Shown one piece after another: positions 11,668 through 26,641 of a stretch of 64,000 nt of DNA (within the stretch, counting starts at the first letter, position 1; each line of letters opens with the position of its first letter). The position numbers were made by a program, and so were the translations under genes. This stretch comes from Setaria digitata (lineage: Eukaryota; Nematoda; Chromadorea; Rhabditida; Setariidae): positions 1 through 64,000 of the forward strand of contig RCAB01000210.1 in NCBI GenBank assembly GCA_003640385.1. The letters run 5' to 3'. Below the pieces are notes generated by a model. That model did not search any database, was not told where the DNA came from, and saw only the letters and a list, made by a program, of their open reading frames with translations.

Positions 11668-14600
11668 ATGGATGAATGTGACACTTGGGCCGTACTGATG
11701 AAGTCAAAAAGTCTGGCCCAGGTAAGACATGAATTAGACTGTCTTCCAAACACTTCGTTATTGTCGTTGGCTGCCGAATGTCTGGATCATTTCATGTTAG
11801 CCAATTATGCTGGATTTGTTGGTAATGTCTTTCCATATTTACTCCTTTAATTAACCTCTCTGGTCAACTGATTAGTTGCGGTCAGTCGGTTGCTGAGATA
11901 TAGAATTACTTATGGTGGGTTTGTTTGCCAACAGGAAGCGTGCTGCTCTCTCCACTGTCTTAGTCCTATTTTTAAATCCATTGTGTGGTAGTGTCACTGA
12001 GCCTTAGCATATCAATATATGGAAATACAAGTTTGCGAATCACAGAAAGTTTCTTTTGGTGTATTCGAAGTATTGATGAAAAAGAAATATGTTGGGTTTC
12101 CGTGAGCACTTCAGAAAGCACTGAAATAAATGGGTCCATTAACCTCAGGTCAATTTTTTTGATTGCTTTGCAGAAGAATTGGTTATCAGGTGAATTAAGG
12201 AATAATCAAGAGTTGTGTAAGGTTATGAGTTACAAAATAATAGCTGACCGCAAATAATTATTGCTATTAATTTGTTAGTTGGTTCAGTAATTTCTTTGGT
12301 TTTGTTAACATAATCTGCAAGAGTTAGGGATTTAACTGTTCGTCACGTCTTTTACTTCAATTTCATCACACCAGTACCTGGATTCAATTCTTATCCAACT
12401 TTAATTTGTTAGAGGAACAGTCAGTTTTTGGTCACTATGACGAGATGGAAAAAGAAATTGTTGATGAGGGTTTATGCTTTGGTTGCAATGCTCCTTATAA
12501 ATTCGCCCGGTTGGTTAATCTTGATATTATAGAAATTCTATTATTCAGTAGTGCACAGTTTTTCTGAGTTAATTTCCAAGTGAATAATGTGATTAGATGA
12601 TGCGTTTTTTGTTTATTAAAGTTTAGTAATCTTTAAAATTTCAGTTTGGCTGATTAAACCTGTTCTAATTTGTGAGAAACTTTTCACTCTTAAAATAACA
12701 TATATACTCTAGTTTTGAAAAAACTTTCTGCGAGATATACGTATACAAATTTCTGAAAAATATTTTTAATTTTTGCATTCCAAACTTGTCGTTTTCAGTT
12801 CGAAATTGTTGCTTTGGCTAGCAAAAACAATACTAATCGAGTTTTCTTCTCGAGTAGAAGACGGCTTTACTAAAAACTCTCTTACATGCCGTTTGGTGTT
12901 ACTATGGCAGAATTTGCTAAGAGAGCCAGCAGTCCAATTAAGAGAAATTCTGAATTCTTTGGTGCGAATATTTTCATCTTTACTGTTATTTTTATTGACT
13001 GAATTATCAATTTCCAAATCAAAAGAAAAAAATCCTGAATTTATAGGTTCGTGCATAAGCTGCAGATTTAAAGAAATTATATGACATTTCAGGATGATGT
13101 ACAAGTTGGTTCTGTTTCCATAGGAGCAGCTACGGAAGCGCTAATTGAAAGAATGTATGCTCATCTCATGTACAATCAAGTCAGTAAGGCTGAAATTTGT
13201 TTACGTAACGCCTTGGCCGCCATTGGCCTTGAAATTGAAGTAATCGGAGTGTTGGGTAAACGTACTAGATTTCAAGAAAATTTCATACCTCAACTTATTG
13301 TTAAAGTAAGTTTCATTTCTTATGATGATTTAAACTTCATTAAATCCGTCATCTTTTGGCTTGCGTACTGAATGCATATTCTCAATATATTTTTAAGTCG
13401 ACAAAAAGATTATTTCTGTACTTTGCCGATTTTTATCCTTTTATGGTGTGATTTTGTCACTAACAAAATTTTTCTTCGTTATTAAGGTTGTAGGAGACGG
13501 CAAGCTAGATGATGATGATGTCTCTGAAGATGAAAGCACTTTGCCGCCGAATGTTTTGCTTCATGATGACTCCTTGCTTGAAACTGTATGCACTGCTGCA
13601 ACCGATTCTTCATCCAGATGTCCTAAGCTTCCTGCCCTAAGTTTGGCATGTATATTGGCTTATGGTGTGCTTGAACGAAAAATCCAAAGCACTGACGATA
13701 CAGTGATTGAGAAATGCTGTTCTTACATAGATGAGGTTTTTTTATTTTTTATTCTTCAATTACTAACTGTCTGCTATGTTTTTTGTTATAGGTATATGCG
13801 TTTGTTAAAAGCTAAATCCGAAAAACGCTAAAATTTATCCTTCCAAGTTTTAGCCTTCTCACTCTTGTTTTTTGTTATCAGCTTGTTTTTGTTACAGATT
13901 TACGGACTTTTATTTCAGGNAAAATTTATCCTTCCAAGTTTTAGCCTTCTCACTCCTGTTTTTTGTTATCAGCTTGTTTTTGTTACAGATTTACGGACTT
14001 TTATTTCAGGTAATCACTCAACGGAGGAATTGGGCTCTACAGGTCAGTGCTTTATTGCAGCGTTCGGAGTTAGAAAGACGTAGAACGCGTCGAGTGGAAC
14101 GTGCATGCATGCAAATGGAGTCATTATCAAACTTGTTGAATGGCATAGGAATTAAAGAGGTTTATTCTATTAAGATTCATATTTGCCAGTTTTGCTTTTC
14201 ATTCAGCATTACATATTATTTCTTCACTGTTTGTTTACTTTAAAAGAAGAGCTCATAACTCGTAGTTTTTTTACAGGTAGGTAAGGATACCTTAAAGAGA
14301 CGGTTACAGTTATTGCCAGCTAGTGGAATGAAACCGTTTTGGTATGTCGATACTGTTCGTGCTGAAATTCTTCGTTCTATCGGATGTACAGCTGTAAGTT
14401 TATCCTTTATGCTTTTCTTTACAAGATTTTAAAGTGGTCATTAGTTCTCTTTTTATTTAATCTGTGATGAAGTGGAGCTTCTTAATATGGATAATATATA
14501 GTATTTTTTTTTCTTTTTGGTGGTAATCATATATATATATATGCGTTTTTTGGTGGATGAATCATTTCTTTATTTTAAAATTGCAGGAATCCTTGCTAAT

Positions 14601-17448
14601 ATTTGAAAAACAGGAAGACTGGGATAATGTTATTGATTGTTATCAGTCACTTGGCCAGTTGGAAAAGGCTGAACGATTAGTTCGAGATTTGCTCGCTAAG
14701 AATGATAACGATTCAACTTACTGGTGCTTTTTAGGAGACATACTTCATGAACCAAATGCATATGAGAGAGCGATTGAGGTAATAGCTTTGCTATTATTTC
14801 TTTACTGATTCAGATTTAGACTTTGCTGAATCAAGATAATGTTTCTTTTTGGTATGGAATTAAAAAAAAAATCCTTGGAAAGATCTTGTTTCAGTTTTCT
14901 CTTTATGTACAAGTCAGCCCGTTTTTCATATAAAATTTTCATCATTATAATTATAATAATTTTAATTTGATGATTTCTTTCATAATTTTGTCACGGATTC
15001 AAAATAAAATTTTTAAACTTTAGGTTTCAAATGGTCGTTCATTTCGCGCTCATCGGTCTTTGGGGATGCTAATGCTTCAACGTAAACATTATGATCTTTC
15101 TTATCAACATTTAAAACGTAGTCTTGAACTCCAGCCAATCAATGTATGTTTGATTTTTTTTCTAACTTTTAATTTGTTGTCAAATTCTCTAGGTTAAGTG
15201 CTTAAAAGCAGATGTTAAGTAAAATCCGAATTATATTTGTTATTTTTTACTTGTCATTTATTGTTAATGAAACAGTGCAAATGTTTTGAGCAATAACAAC
15301 TAGTTCTTTCTGTTACCATATTGTTCAAGGCACTGGCCTGGTTTAATTTTGGTTGCTGTGCATGGAAGCTAGAAAAATGGGACGAAGCAGCAAAAGCTTA
15401 TCATGAATGTGTACGTTATGAACCTGCACATTTTCAAGCGTGGAATAATCTTGCTGCCGTATATGAAAAATTAAATGACGCAGAAAGAGCTAAAGTGCTT
15501 TTACAGGTTTGTTTCTTACTTAGGGATAATTTCTAATATGAAATAATGCACTGGTTTTTATTAACCATTCTAAACCACCTTACTTGTGTTGGGAAAATGC
15601 AATTTCCAATGAATCTCGAAATTCCATCACTATTTTGTACAAAATTTCGAATTTGAGTTCCTGAATTTTTGTGTACTCATCAATTTTTATATACGGCAGG
15701 TGCAGTAGCTCATAAAATCCATTTCTTAAACATTTGTAAGTTAGAAAGTCTGAAATTTGGGAAATACTTCCGTTTTTATTTTTTTCTTCGTTTTTAATCG
15801 TTCGCTTTTCGCTGTTTGTTATTTTAGGAAGCCTTGAAATTGAATTTCGAGCATATCAAATTGCGAGAAAATTATATGCTTCTGTGCATACGTACACATG
15901 ATCTGTCATCTGCAATTTCTGCATTCCATGTGTTACTGGATTTGGACAAGCAATATAAAGATGACATAGTAATTGAAGCCGTGACGCAAAAACTAATCAC
16001 TTTAAGAGAGGTAATAATTCCTTGTTGATTTCCGTTTGTTTTAGTTTGGACACTCGCATTTTTCTAAGGTTGCTTGAGTCCATACTCAATAATTCAGAAA
16101 TTAGTAAAAAGTTTTCCTAATAGGTCAAAGGAAGTAAGGAGTCAGTATATTCAATAACAAATATTATAAATATTATAGTCGATGATTTTTAGAGTGTTTG
16201 CATTCCACATTTTTGGTTGCATGTTTAGAATGTTGTGAAATCTGGACGAAAAATGATACGTAAGAGCTGTAATCAAGAATTACAAGCGCAGTATAGATTA
16301 GTTATACTTCTTAATATTATTAGGGCACGGTTTTGTATTTTCTTCCGGTGCTACATGTTGAAAAGGTCTTCCATTTCATTAGATAACCTTTGGATACTCG
16401 TTCTGGACGAAACTTTTGGAGAACAACAATGGATTTTCTATATGGCTTGTTTTCAGGAAAATGAAGTATCCGCAAAATGCTTAACAGATATGATGTGTAA
16501 ACTGTTGGGTCGAATAACTTCGCAGCAAACTTGCTCTCCAATCGTTTGTCGTTTTTCCTTACATGATTCATTGCTTAACTGTCTTTCTGATTCGTTTTTT
16601 CGGTTTTTCTCAATAGCATTACATTGCGTTTTCTGTAAATTGTTTTTTTTTTCATGGTTTTGTTAACAAAGTAAAATGCGTCTTCATTTAGATCTGGCAT
16701 TGTTATGCGGAACTGAAGCATCCCAATGCGGAATCATGCGTGAATGATTATGAGATCTACGTAAAGCTGTTGGAGCGCGCTTTTAGAGCTTGCTGTAATA
16801 AGAAGGTATATACATTCTATACACATATACTTGTATAACAAACTAACTTGGAATCACTCAGTAAGCCTTTCAGTTCGAAAATATGGAACATAGTGATCTA
16901 CTATCTTTTTTCAGGATTGGCATAAAGATGGTGACTCATGTATTGCTGTTTTGAATGCAGCAATGAAACTGAGCGAATCCAAAAAAGTTTTGTCAGAAAT
17001 GAAAAACACTGGCGACACTTTCGTAAGTAGAATGTCTTTTGCACAGCTATCTTAATTGAACATAATTCTTTTACAGACGTTTTTACAGTAAAATGGTATA
17101 TTGGAAACATGGGAAAACATTTCGACATATAGTCACTATTAATTTTTTAAAAACAAATAGATGTGAGGTCTTGTCTTGCTTTATTGGAAAATCTTGTAAT
17201 GAACGTGCAGTATATCTAGCAAAAAAAAGTTCATTCTATTTGATTTGCATTTAATTTTTGCTTTTGAGCGAAATTATAAAGATTACCATTTTAATAAATT
17301 TTAGATAAATTCGGAAATTCGAATTACTCTTCTGCCAATTATTGCATCCATTGAAAAAGTATATGGCGTGAATGCTGTAAAAGCTTCAAGTATCAATTTA
17401 AAAGAGTATATATTAAAAGTGAAAGCTTTTTTATCAACATTTTCATGA
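11668..17448 (+). CDS. TTC27: tetratricopeptide repeat protein 27
   Basis: Sixteen exons join in frame: 11668-11821, 12413-12509, 12799-12961, 13093-13305, 13487-13735, 13989-14159, 14277-14393, 14587-14778, 15024-15143, 15330-15506, 15828-16010, 16229-16300, 16457-16543, 16692-16805, 16915-17022 and 17305-17448, giving 786 residues (vertebrate TTC27 about 840). Family landmarks are VLGKRTRFQENFIPQLI, RRTRRVERACMQMESL, SLLIFEKQEDWDNVIDCY, YWCFLGDILHEPNAYERAIE and RSLELQPINALAWFNFGCCA, followed by HFQAWNNLAAVYEKL. The tandem TPR helices lie in exons 8-11. The yeast relative is Emw1; the molecular role is poorly defined. The ATG follows TTTCAG (11664), so trans-splicing is likely. Exon 6 is partly duplicated by an assembly join; the real copy starts at 13989 because that gives a gapless fit to the family. 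Confidence 0.93.
13830..14010. repeat. 90-bp direct duplication around a single N
   Basis: Bases 13830-13919 and 13921-14010 are the same 90-bp sequence with one C/T difference, separated by one N at 13920. The duplication covers the 3' end of TTC27 intron 5 and the first 22 bases of exon 6. It is best read as two contig ends that overlap and were joined without merging. Confidence 0.9.
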
Positions 17449-18460
17449 TATCGTTGAAAAAATTTTTGTTTAGACACTTTTCCCAAAATTTTTTTAGTAA
17501 AAATTATGAAGTCCATATTTTTCATGGTCCTACTATAAATTTAAGAGTGTGTTCAGGATTATTTTGATATTTGTGGAATATTCAGTGGGGAAAATTTTTA
17601 AGGACTTTTAGTACCTCCACCAGTAGCAGGTATTTAAGCTTTTTCTTTGTCTGTCTTTTTTCTTTTTTGGAGAAAGTGATTATACTGTAGTATACTAAAA
17701 TGGGATATCATTTAAAAAAATTAAGCTGTAGAGCAGAAATTCAATGGGAGGCATATCTTTTTTTCTCGCTTGCGGAACCCAATAAATCATGCTTCATTTC
17801 ACTTTTTTCCTTCATGTTTTAAGGAGACAGTTTACTCGTATTCTAATTTAAATAGCATTAAGTTTTAAAGTTCTGTTGATCTGTGTTTTCTCTTAAAATT
17901 TTTTACCTAGTTGTTGAAATGTTGTAAAACTCCCCAAATTTTGAATTTTTATTTCCTCTTATATTCTGTTATCATGGTATGTTTTTTATTTCGAACACTG
18001 TTGAATAAAATCTTTAAATTCAAGTAGTACTTGCTCTAATTTTCTGGTTACCTCGATAATCCAGTGATTTTTCTCAACATTTTAAAAGTCTGTGAAACGT
18101 TTCCTCGTTATTGAATTGGGGTATTTAATGGAATTTCAAACTTTTCTAGCTGTTACAAGCTGGATTCATTGTTATTTATACCACAGATTTGGGAGAGAAA
18201 CATGGAATGCACTGTGAAAATATTGACTTTTCATATTTACAGTGTTCACAGTATAGCTACCAAGTTGAGGTGAGATACCTCTCATAACGTTAATATTCAA
18301 ATAAGAAAAAGGCTCAGGAATAGAAATACATTGGCACACTTTTTATGTGTAGACTTCATCATCTATACCTTCAAATGTAGAGCGCATTCTACTTTTCCCG
18401 TATTTGCAGGTCTTCTCAGTTTTTAAGAATATGTAGTGATTTTTTCCTTCCAAATTATAT
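17449..18460. other. intergenic, TTC27 to TAF12
   Basis: About 1 kb of T-rich plus-strand DNA holding the TTC27 3' UTR and TAF12 upstream sequence. I see no coding exon. The two genes are in tandem with a gap a little large for a tight operon. Confidence 0.5.
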
Positions 18461-20466
18461 ATGGAATCTGCAGAGCGGAAACTGTGTCAAACGTATTTAA
18501 GCGGTGATTTAAACGGTCATTTTAGCAACGGGATAATGTCATCAAATGAAGAAGCGCCAACAACATCTGCAACAGCATCATTAACTCCTTCAGCTACAGT
18601 CGTGTCCGCTCTACCTATCACTGTACAGGCTGCTTCTCATAATTCGCCTGCTTTTGTTAATTTGTCTGTAGGAGAGCTACTTCAGAAGCAGCGTCGCATC
18701 GCCCTCGTAACAGTGGTAAGAAATTGCAAAAATCCCAGGAATTTCGGTTTCAAATACTTGAGGTTTTGAATTTGATCCAGTCTGTAAATTTAATTTCGAA
18801 AAATTCACTGAAAATTTAGCCAGCATCAAGAAGTGTAACATCGTCATCATCAGTGGGAGCGGAAAATCGATTCCCAATAAAACCGTTGTCACGTCGATCT
18901 CTTACAGACACTGTTATGCCACTTTCATCAAATTGCCCATTAGGTTGGTTCCCATTTTTTTTTTTTTTCAAAATTTATTGATAGCGAGATCATCTTACAT
19001 ATACGTGTAGTGTAAGGTGGAATATTTTGAAATCTGTCACCTTAAAATATAGGGTTTTAAACCTAACCGGTGTTTATCTTCCGTATCTGATACTTGCTTC
19101 AGAGTTTCGTATGCTTAAGAATAAATGTGTGATTGTCGCTTTTTTTGTACTTAGAACATAAGTTGGCTTGTATTATTTTTTGTTGGTTTAATTTGTTTCT
19201 TGTTTCCAGTGGAAATAAGGTGTTGATTATATACACTTCTGATTACTGATGACTTCATTTATGTGAATATTCTGTGTTTGAAATGTCCAAACCGAAATCT
19301 CTGATATATAAGAATTAGTAACGCATGAATGAAATGATTTCTCTGTAAAACTTGAAAGCATTAGAAAAAGCTTTCGTGGTAGATATGTTTATGACTGATC
19401 GTTAAAATACCAAGAATATATTTATTACTCTTGAAATTCTTTTCTGGATTTATGTTTGTAGTTATGACCCTTTGTTTCCAGGAATAACCGCTTCTTCGAT
19501 CTCAGTGAAGAAAATTAACAGTGTTCTTGAAGGTGAATTTTACAAATTTTTTGAAATTTGAAAGAAAAGTTTTTCAATTAGTTTTTGTGCATTTTTTTGA
19601 TGCTTGAAAGTTTCAAAAAAAAAGGTTATTAGTGTTTGTTAAAATCAAAGTGAGAAATTTCAGATTTCCAGATTTTTGTTATGTTTAGATCCAAATAAAT
19701 TAGGTGAAGTTGTGGCAGAAACTTCACAGCTTAGTGCTGTACGAAAATCAAATATTATCGATGCAGTTAAAACTGAAACTCCTGCTGACCAGGTTGTTTA
19801 ATCTTGTATTTTTCTTTTAAAAATTTAACTACCTTTGGAACTGAAGCTTAGTTTCTGCATTAGAGAGTCTCCTTTATTTTTTAGAAGTTCATTTATTACA
19901 TATTTAGTGAGGATGACATTTTTAGCCACATCTGGTAACGACATCAGCAGAACCAATGTCGATTCTTGGATCTTTGCAGTTAGATGATCTCATACGGCAA
20001 ATCGATCCTACCTCAATTCTTGATGGCCCTGTAAAAACTATGCTTACTGAATTTGTCGACGATTTTGTTGATCAGGTATCTTACCATTACGGGAACTTGG
20101 TAACTTTTTTTGTTCCTAAGAATACGAGCATTTTTGTGCTTGCCATGTTATTAATTTTAAGTTCCTAAGAATGAAAGGATTTCAGCGTCTTAAGGGCCGT
20201 GAATTTAGAAAATATTTAGAGTTTTTCAGAATTTTTTGTTCTAGGTCATCGAGCGGTCATGTAAACTTGCTCGTCACCGTGGTTCGGACACTTTGGAACC
20301 CAGAGATGTTGAATTTGTTCTACGTCGGTATTTCAACTGCCCTCCTCTTTCGAAGCATGGTTCGGAAACAAAGTCAGATAGTACAGAAAATGTTCAAAAA
20401 AATACGGAAATGGCGGCACATAATCAACGAATGGCATTAATTAAGAAAACTCTCAAAAAGCCTTAA
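18461..20466 (+). CDS. TAF12: TFIID subunit 12 (histone-fold protein)
   Basis: Six exons (18461-18715, 18820-18943, 19482-19532, 19689-19792, 19926-20075, 20245-20466) give 301 residues. TAF12 pairs with TAF4 through a histone fold inside TFIID (and SAGA). The histone fold lies in the last two exons: LQLDDLIRQIDPTSILDG, VKTMLTEFVDDFVDQVIE, then RSCKLARHRGSDTLEPRDVE, and the family-typical tail NQRMALIKKTLKK. The N-terminal half is Ser/Thr/Ala-rich and of low complexity, longer than in vertebrate TAF12 (about 160 residues) but usual for invertebrates. The first start codon is the least certain point, since additional 5' exons could exist upstream. Confidence 0.92.
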
Positions 20467-22359
<1,893 letters not shown>

Positions 22360-23712
22360 ATGTTCCGCTGTGCAGCTGGAGAAGTCCATTACTGGTGTGG
22401 AAATGAGACTGAAACTGCGCCACGAGGAACGCGGAATGGATTTCATCCTTTAGGTAATTGACATTTGCGCCTGTAACATTTAGTAGTAAATAATCGTCTG
22501 CTTCTGTCGCATTAGGATGATATTACTATTGTATTGTATCCAGCTAGTGATTGATTATATAAGTGAAGGGAAGATTATAAGCTGTAAATAAATGCTTAAA
22601 TGTATTTTCAAATTTCATAGTGAAACGAGGAAACGAATGTTCGTTAAATAACGGCCTTGAACCGGTTTTTAATTGGAAGTGATCCAGTGTGTGGTGATGG
22701 TCGCTGTCGTGTGCTAGTGTGGCACTGTGATGATGGGATTCATTTGTTCCCAAGATTTTTTTTAATCAGTTAGCAGACTTAACTGAAATTTCATTGGGAA
22801 TAAATCATGTCAAATCCATCCGGATATTTTCCACGGATAGAAGATATAAAAAGTGCTGTTATAAGTAATGTGTCTCAGTCAGTTTGCATGAGTTTTTTCT
22901 ACTATCACTAGTTTTTTTGCTCAGCATGATTTACAGGTTGTTCTCAGTCCAGCTTCATGATACATTTTGTGTGCATGAATTAAGTCCTGGCAATTTCTGG
23001 CTTTCGTTTATTTAAGCATTGTAGCACTGCCTTGTATCTTTTAAAATTCCACAACATTATTATATGGATCCCATGAATCCTTCTTTTGAAAGAAAATAAT
23101 ATTTCAAGATTTAAAAAACGATGAAGTCTTAACTGCAAGTTAAATTTCCAGTAAATTTTTTAGCAGTGGACGTGAAGGCCAGGTGGAAATGGTCAAAAAT
23201 TTTTGGCTAAAAACTTCGATGACCTTATTAATCAGTTTCAAAACGTGGGCTGAGTAAGTTTGTTTTTTGGAATGGAATGTGTCTGACAAAAGATATTTTT
23301 GCTATTTATTATATTCCATCTTCTAAGTAGAATTAGTATCCACAACTTTTAAAGCGATTCGCATAATTTGTTTAATGTTCATATTATCATGGTCTTACAA
23401 ATGGTAGTTTTAATCCTTAATATTAAGTAATTAAAGGTTTTAGAAATAATACTATTTCCGAAGGAATCCATTTAACATAAGGATATTTAACGACGAATAG
23501 TATCGTCTTTTGGGTATGGATAGAAATCCTTAATGCCATTGTAAATTTCAGGAATGTTTATTGCACATATTATCGAAATACAAACGAGATCACATGTGGG
23601 CATGTTCTTTTTATCAATTGTAGCTGATCTGTCTCGTTTTTCATATATATATGAAAAACATATATAGATATATATATTTTGTATATATATTTTTTTATAT
23701 GTATATATATAC

Positions 23713-23753
<41 letters not shown>

Positions 23754-24523
23754 TATAAAGATAAATTATTTTGATGGAAGTAGTAAAAGAAACAAACATG
23801 AAATATAAAATATTTTCTTATCAGTTGAAATATTCCATGGATTAAACTGTTTAATATCATTTGAAAAATTTCTATAGAACTGTAACGTGCCAGACACATA
23901 TTCCTCTTGACGATGGGTTGGAAGAAGAGGGCCTAGATACTAAGTTACCACTTGGTTGGTATCGAATTGGAACGCTGCAAGTTCGACACGACACATCCTG
24001 GTTTAATTTGTATCGCAGGCGCGCTTCTGGTTCTGGATACTGGGATTTTTATACGATGATTCCGGAACGAAATTGTATCGGGTTAAATCTGCTTCTTTAA
24101 AAATTTTTAGAAATTTCTTCAGTAGCTTGATAATGAATTTATTAATTTAATCCTGAATTTATCAACTTAGTCGTGCTTGAAAGTGTGAATTTAGTAGTTT
24201 TTCTGAGCTTCTAAAAAATATGCCGCTGATCGATTTGAAAAATGAAATTGTGATTATACGATAGAACATTTCTTGTTCCTTGATGCCCGTATCAGTGGAC
24301 TTTCAGAAGTTTCGGCCTTCATGCAGGTGAGAATTTGGCTGGTTCGGTGACGCTGAAAGATAAGCGCTGTTTTGACCGGTTGATTCGACAGATTGAGCGC
24401 AAAACGACCAGTGAAAAATTTGATGTTTATCAGTGCAGGAAATGCATATTCAATAGTTGTTGGCTTGGCACTCGTCTGCTTCCTGCTTATCGTGAATATC
24501 TGACTAATTTACGATCTATTTAG
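22360..24523 (+). CDS. unrecognised 172-residue protein, four exons
   Basis: I do not recognise this gene. Exons 22360-22453, 23152-23182, 23878-24074 and 24327-24523 join in frame to 172 residues. The first exon is cysteine-containing (MFRCAAGEVHYWCGNETET). The central exon reads HIPLDDGLEEEGLDTKLPLG, then WYRIGTLQVRHDTSWFNLYR and RASGSGYWDFYTMIPE. The last holds a CXXC-like stretch (VYQCRKCIFNSCW) and ends LPAYREYLTNLRSI. No signal peptide or membrane segment is visible. The 31-base second exon was chosen because exons 1 and 3 are out of phase without it; a 16-base version starting at 23167 also fits. An in-frame TAG at 22345 and an acceptor-like AG at 22302 support the start. Codon texture in exons 1, 3 and 4 is clearly coding-like. 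Confidence 0.6.
23640..23755. repeat. TA-rich palindromic tract in intron
   Basis: Imperfect (TA)n run interrupted by short CATA/GTATA pieces, with a pure core of about 32 bp near 23718-23750. It lies in the large second intron of the unrecognised gene. Confidence 0.85.
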
Positions 24524-25966
24524 AAGCTGTAAAAGCTGCAAACTTAGAAGAGTCTAGTTTTGATAATAGTGAAATTGCTTGAAGTTAATTTAAAAATAAT
24601 AGCACTTTTTTTTTTTTTTCAAATTCACCCCAATTCTCTAGAACTTGGACTTATAAACTTTGTGATTAAAAACAAAAATTCAAAGTGTTGTTAGTTGTCT
24701 TTTATTTTCTAAGGGGTTAAATGGTAAATTTTACTTCTCTCAGGGACGGCATTCAATAAATTTTTTGTCAAGTTCGGACAAACATTTTATGCGATATTTT
24801 TTAATGTCCTCTTTCTCAGATCTTACTGCCTTTAACTGATAAACATATCATTTGGGACATTTTCACAGGGAACATTAAAATCCAACTTCAGCTACTATTA
24901 ATGTATGTTCTTTCTTACTGAGATAATATGTTACAATACATTTACAGTTCAAATGTGCTTTTTGCAGTGCTATACTTCCAATGCTTCATAGCGTTTAGAG
25001 CGAAGTTTGGAAAAGAATTTTATCAAATTGCTTTCATCAGCAACTTTTTATGCATTAATTGCGCATCTAACATAAAAAAAAGAAAAAAAAAAGTGAGCAA
25101 AGAAATTATGGAAGGTGCGGGCGCATACTTTGATGATGAAATTACAATTTAAAACACTGAATTTCACAAAATACAAATTTAATAAAATTGCGATTTTCAG
25201 TGGAAAAAAAAAAAGAAAAAAATTGCCAAGCTCTGCAATGAATGCAAAGTTAGTTTGTAATTTACATTTTGGCAAGAAGAGTAAAAGTTTCCCATTGCAG
25301 TTTGTCTCTCCACTTATTGTCTTTTAAAGGTTGTTCTTCCACGACTCATAATAGTCTATCTAGATGTCTTGAATTCAACATTTACCAAAATGCTTTTCAA
25401 TTTTGTCAAAATTATTTTTAAATGAGCCATCGCCAATTTATTTATTAGAAATTGAGGGAAGTTAATGAACTAAAAATTTCGATAAAAGGAAATTTTCTTC
25501 GGAATTATTTGAAATACATGAATAAAATATATAAAAGAAAAAAAAGAATAACATATTTAAGCTCGAAATTACTCTATTTTTAAATTCACAAAAAATAATT
25601 GTTGAAAAATCTTTGAAATAATAAGCAGAAAAAAAAAAAAAATCGGAAAGCTGATCTGAAAATAACATGGAAATTTTTTGAAATTGAAGGGCATAAAATT
25701 CCAACCATGATTAAATATTGTTTTTTTGATAATTAAAACTTTTAGTAATTAGTAAGTAATTTTAGTAATTAAACTGAGATTAAGCCACATGTGTTTTTTT
25801 TTTTTTTTTTTTTTTTAATTTTCAAAATTACATTTGGAAAAAATTCAAAGCCACAATACAAATCTGTTTCAAAACAAGAAGCACATTTTATATAGTCTTC
25901 TGTTTTTTGATTCTATCAAAAAAAAAAAAATTAAATAACTGGAAAATTTAAATCCAAAAACGAAAA
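24524..25966. other. intergenic, homopolymer-rich
   Basis: Low-GC DNA with many A and T runs, for example T about 25793-25816. Several short open frames rich in Phe, Lys and Ser follow the base composition and have no splice context. I see no gene. Confidence 0.5.
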
Positions 25967-26134
25967 TTAATTCATCAAGGAGGAAACAAATTTCGCAAGC
26001 GAATCGTACATAAGCCATACTATGAATGCTACACCAAATACAACTACTGCTGCTACTCCGAGTGCTGCGTAACAACGTGACTCTGTTGGACTGGTCTGTT
26101 TTATTTCCTGAGGTGGAACTGATGAGGGCCTCAT
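25967..26134 (-). CDS. small single-pass membrane protein, 55 residues
   Basis: A single-exon ORF starting at the ATG at 26134. The N terminus is polar (MRPSSVPPQEIKQTSPTESR), followed by one clear hydrophobic helix at about residues 24-43 (YAALGVAAVVVFGVAFIVWL) and a short tail ending VSSLMN. An acceptor-like TTTCAG ends at 26163, 28 bases before the ATG on the minus strand, which fits trans-splicing of a short mRNA. Base composition is richer in G+C than the DNA around it. I do not recognise the family; tail-anchored or small integral membrane proteins look like this. The role is unknown. Confidence 0.5.
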   Translation of the reverse strand: MRPSSVPPQEIKQTSPTESRCYAALGVAAVVVFGVAFIVWLMYDSLAKFVSSLMN

Positions 26135-26165
26135 GGCGATTGATTTTTTTGTTGAAATTATGCTG

Positions 26166-26203
<38 letters not shown>

Positions 26204-26641
26204 AAAAGAAAAAGAAAAAGTGTTTAATAACGTCTGGAAAGGTGTACAGACTTTAGGCGTTTTAATATAGTAGTGAGATGAGAGTGAGTAGTGACTGTAC
26301 AACGTATCTTATCAACACCAATTTTATAATTACTGATAAGGTAAATTAGTGTTGCTTCTGTTAATCCTTGTAAGAGCAACTTTTATCGTACTTTCTTTCC
26401 TTTTTCTGCTCCATCTTTTCTCCCCTCACTTTTTTGTAATTTAGTGATGAAATTAAATTCAAATTATTTTCAAATCTTCCTACCAGTTACTGCTTAGAAT
26501 TATCTATTATTAACAACTAGTCTCATTAAATATAACCTATTCAACATAAAGCATCTGGAAAATCTTGACGAATTCGAAATTGAAGGACAACTTGACATTT
26601 ATGAATTTATTTGCTGAATCAATGAGGCTACCGAGGAAAGC
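26135..26641. other. intergenic
   Basis: Contains an A homopolymer of about 30 bases at 26172-26201 followed by AAAAAG repeats, just upstream of the small membrane-protein ORF on the minus strand. Nothing coding is seen. Confidence 0.45.
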
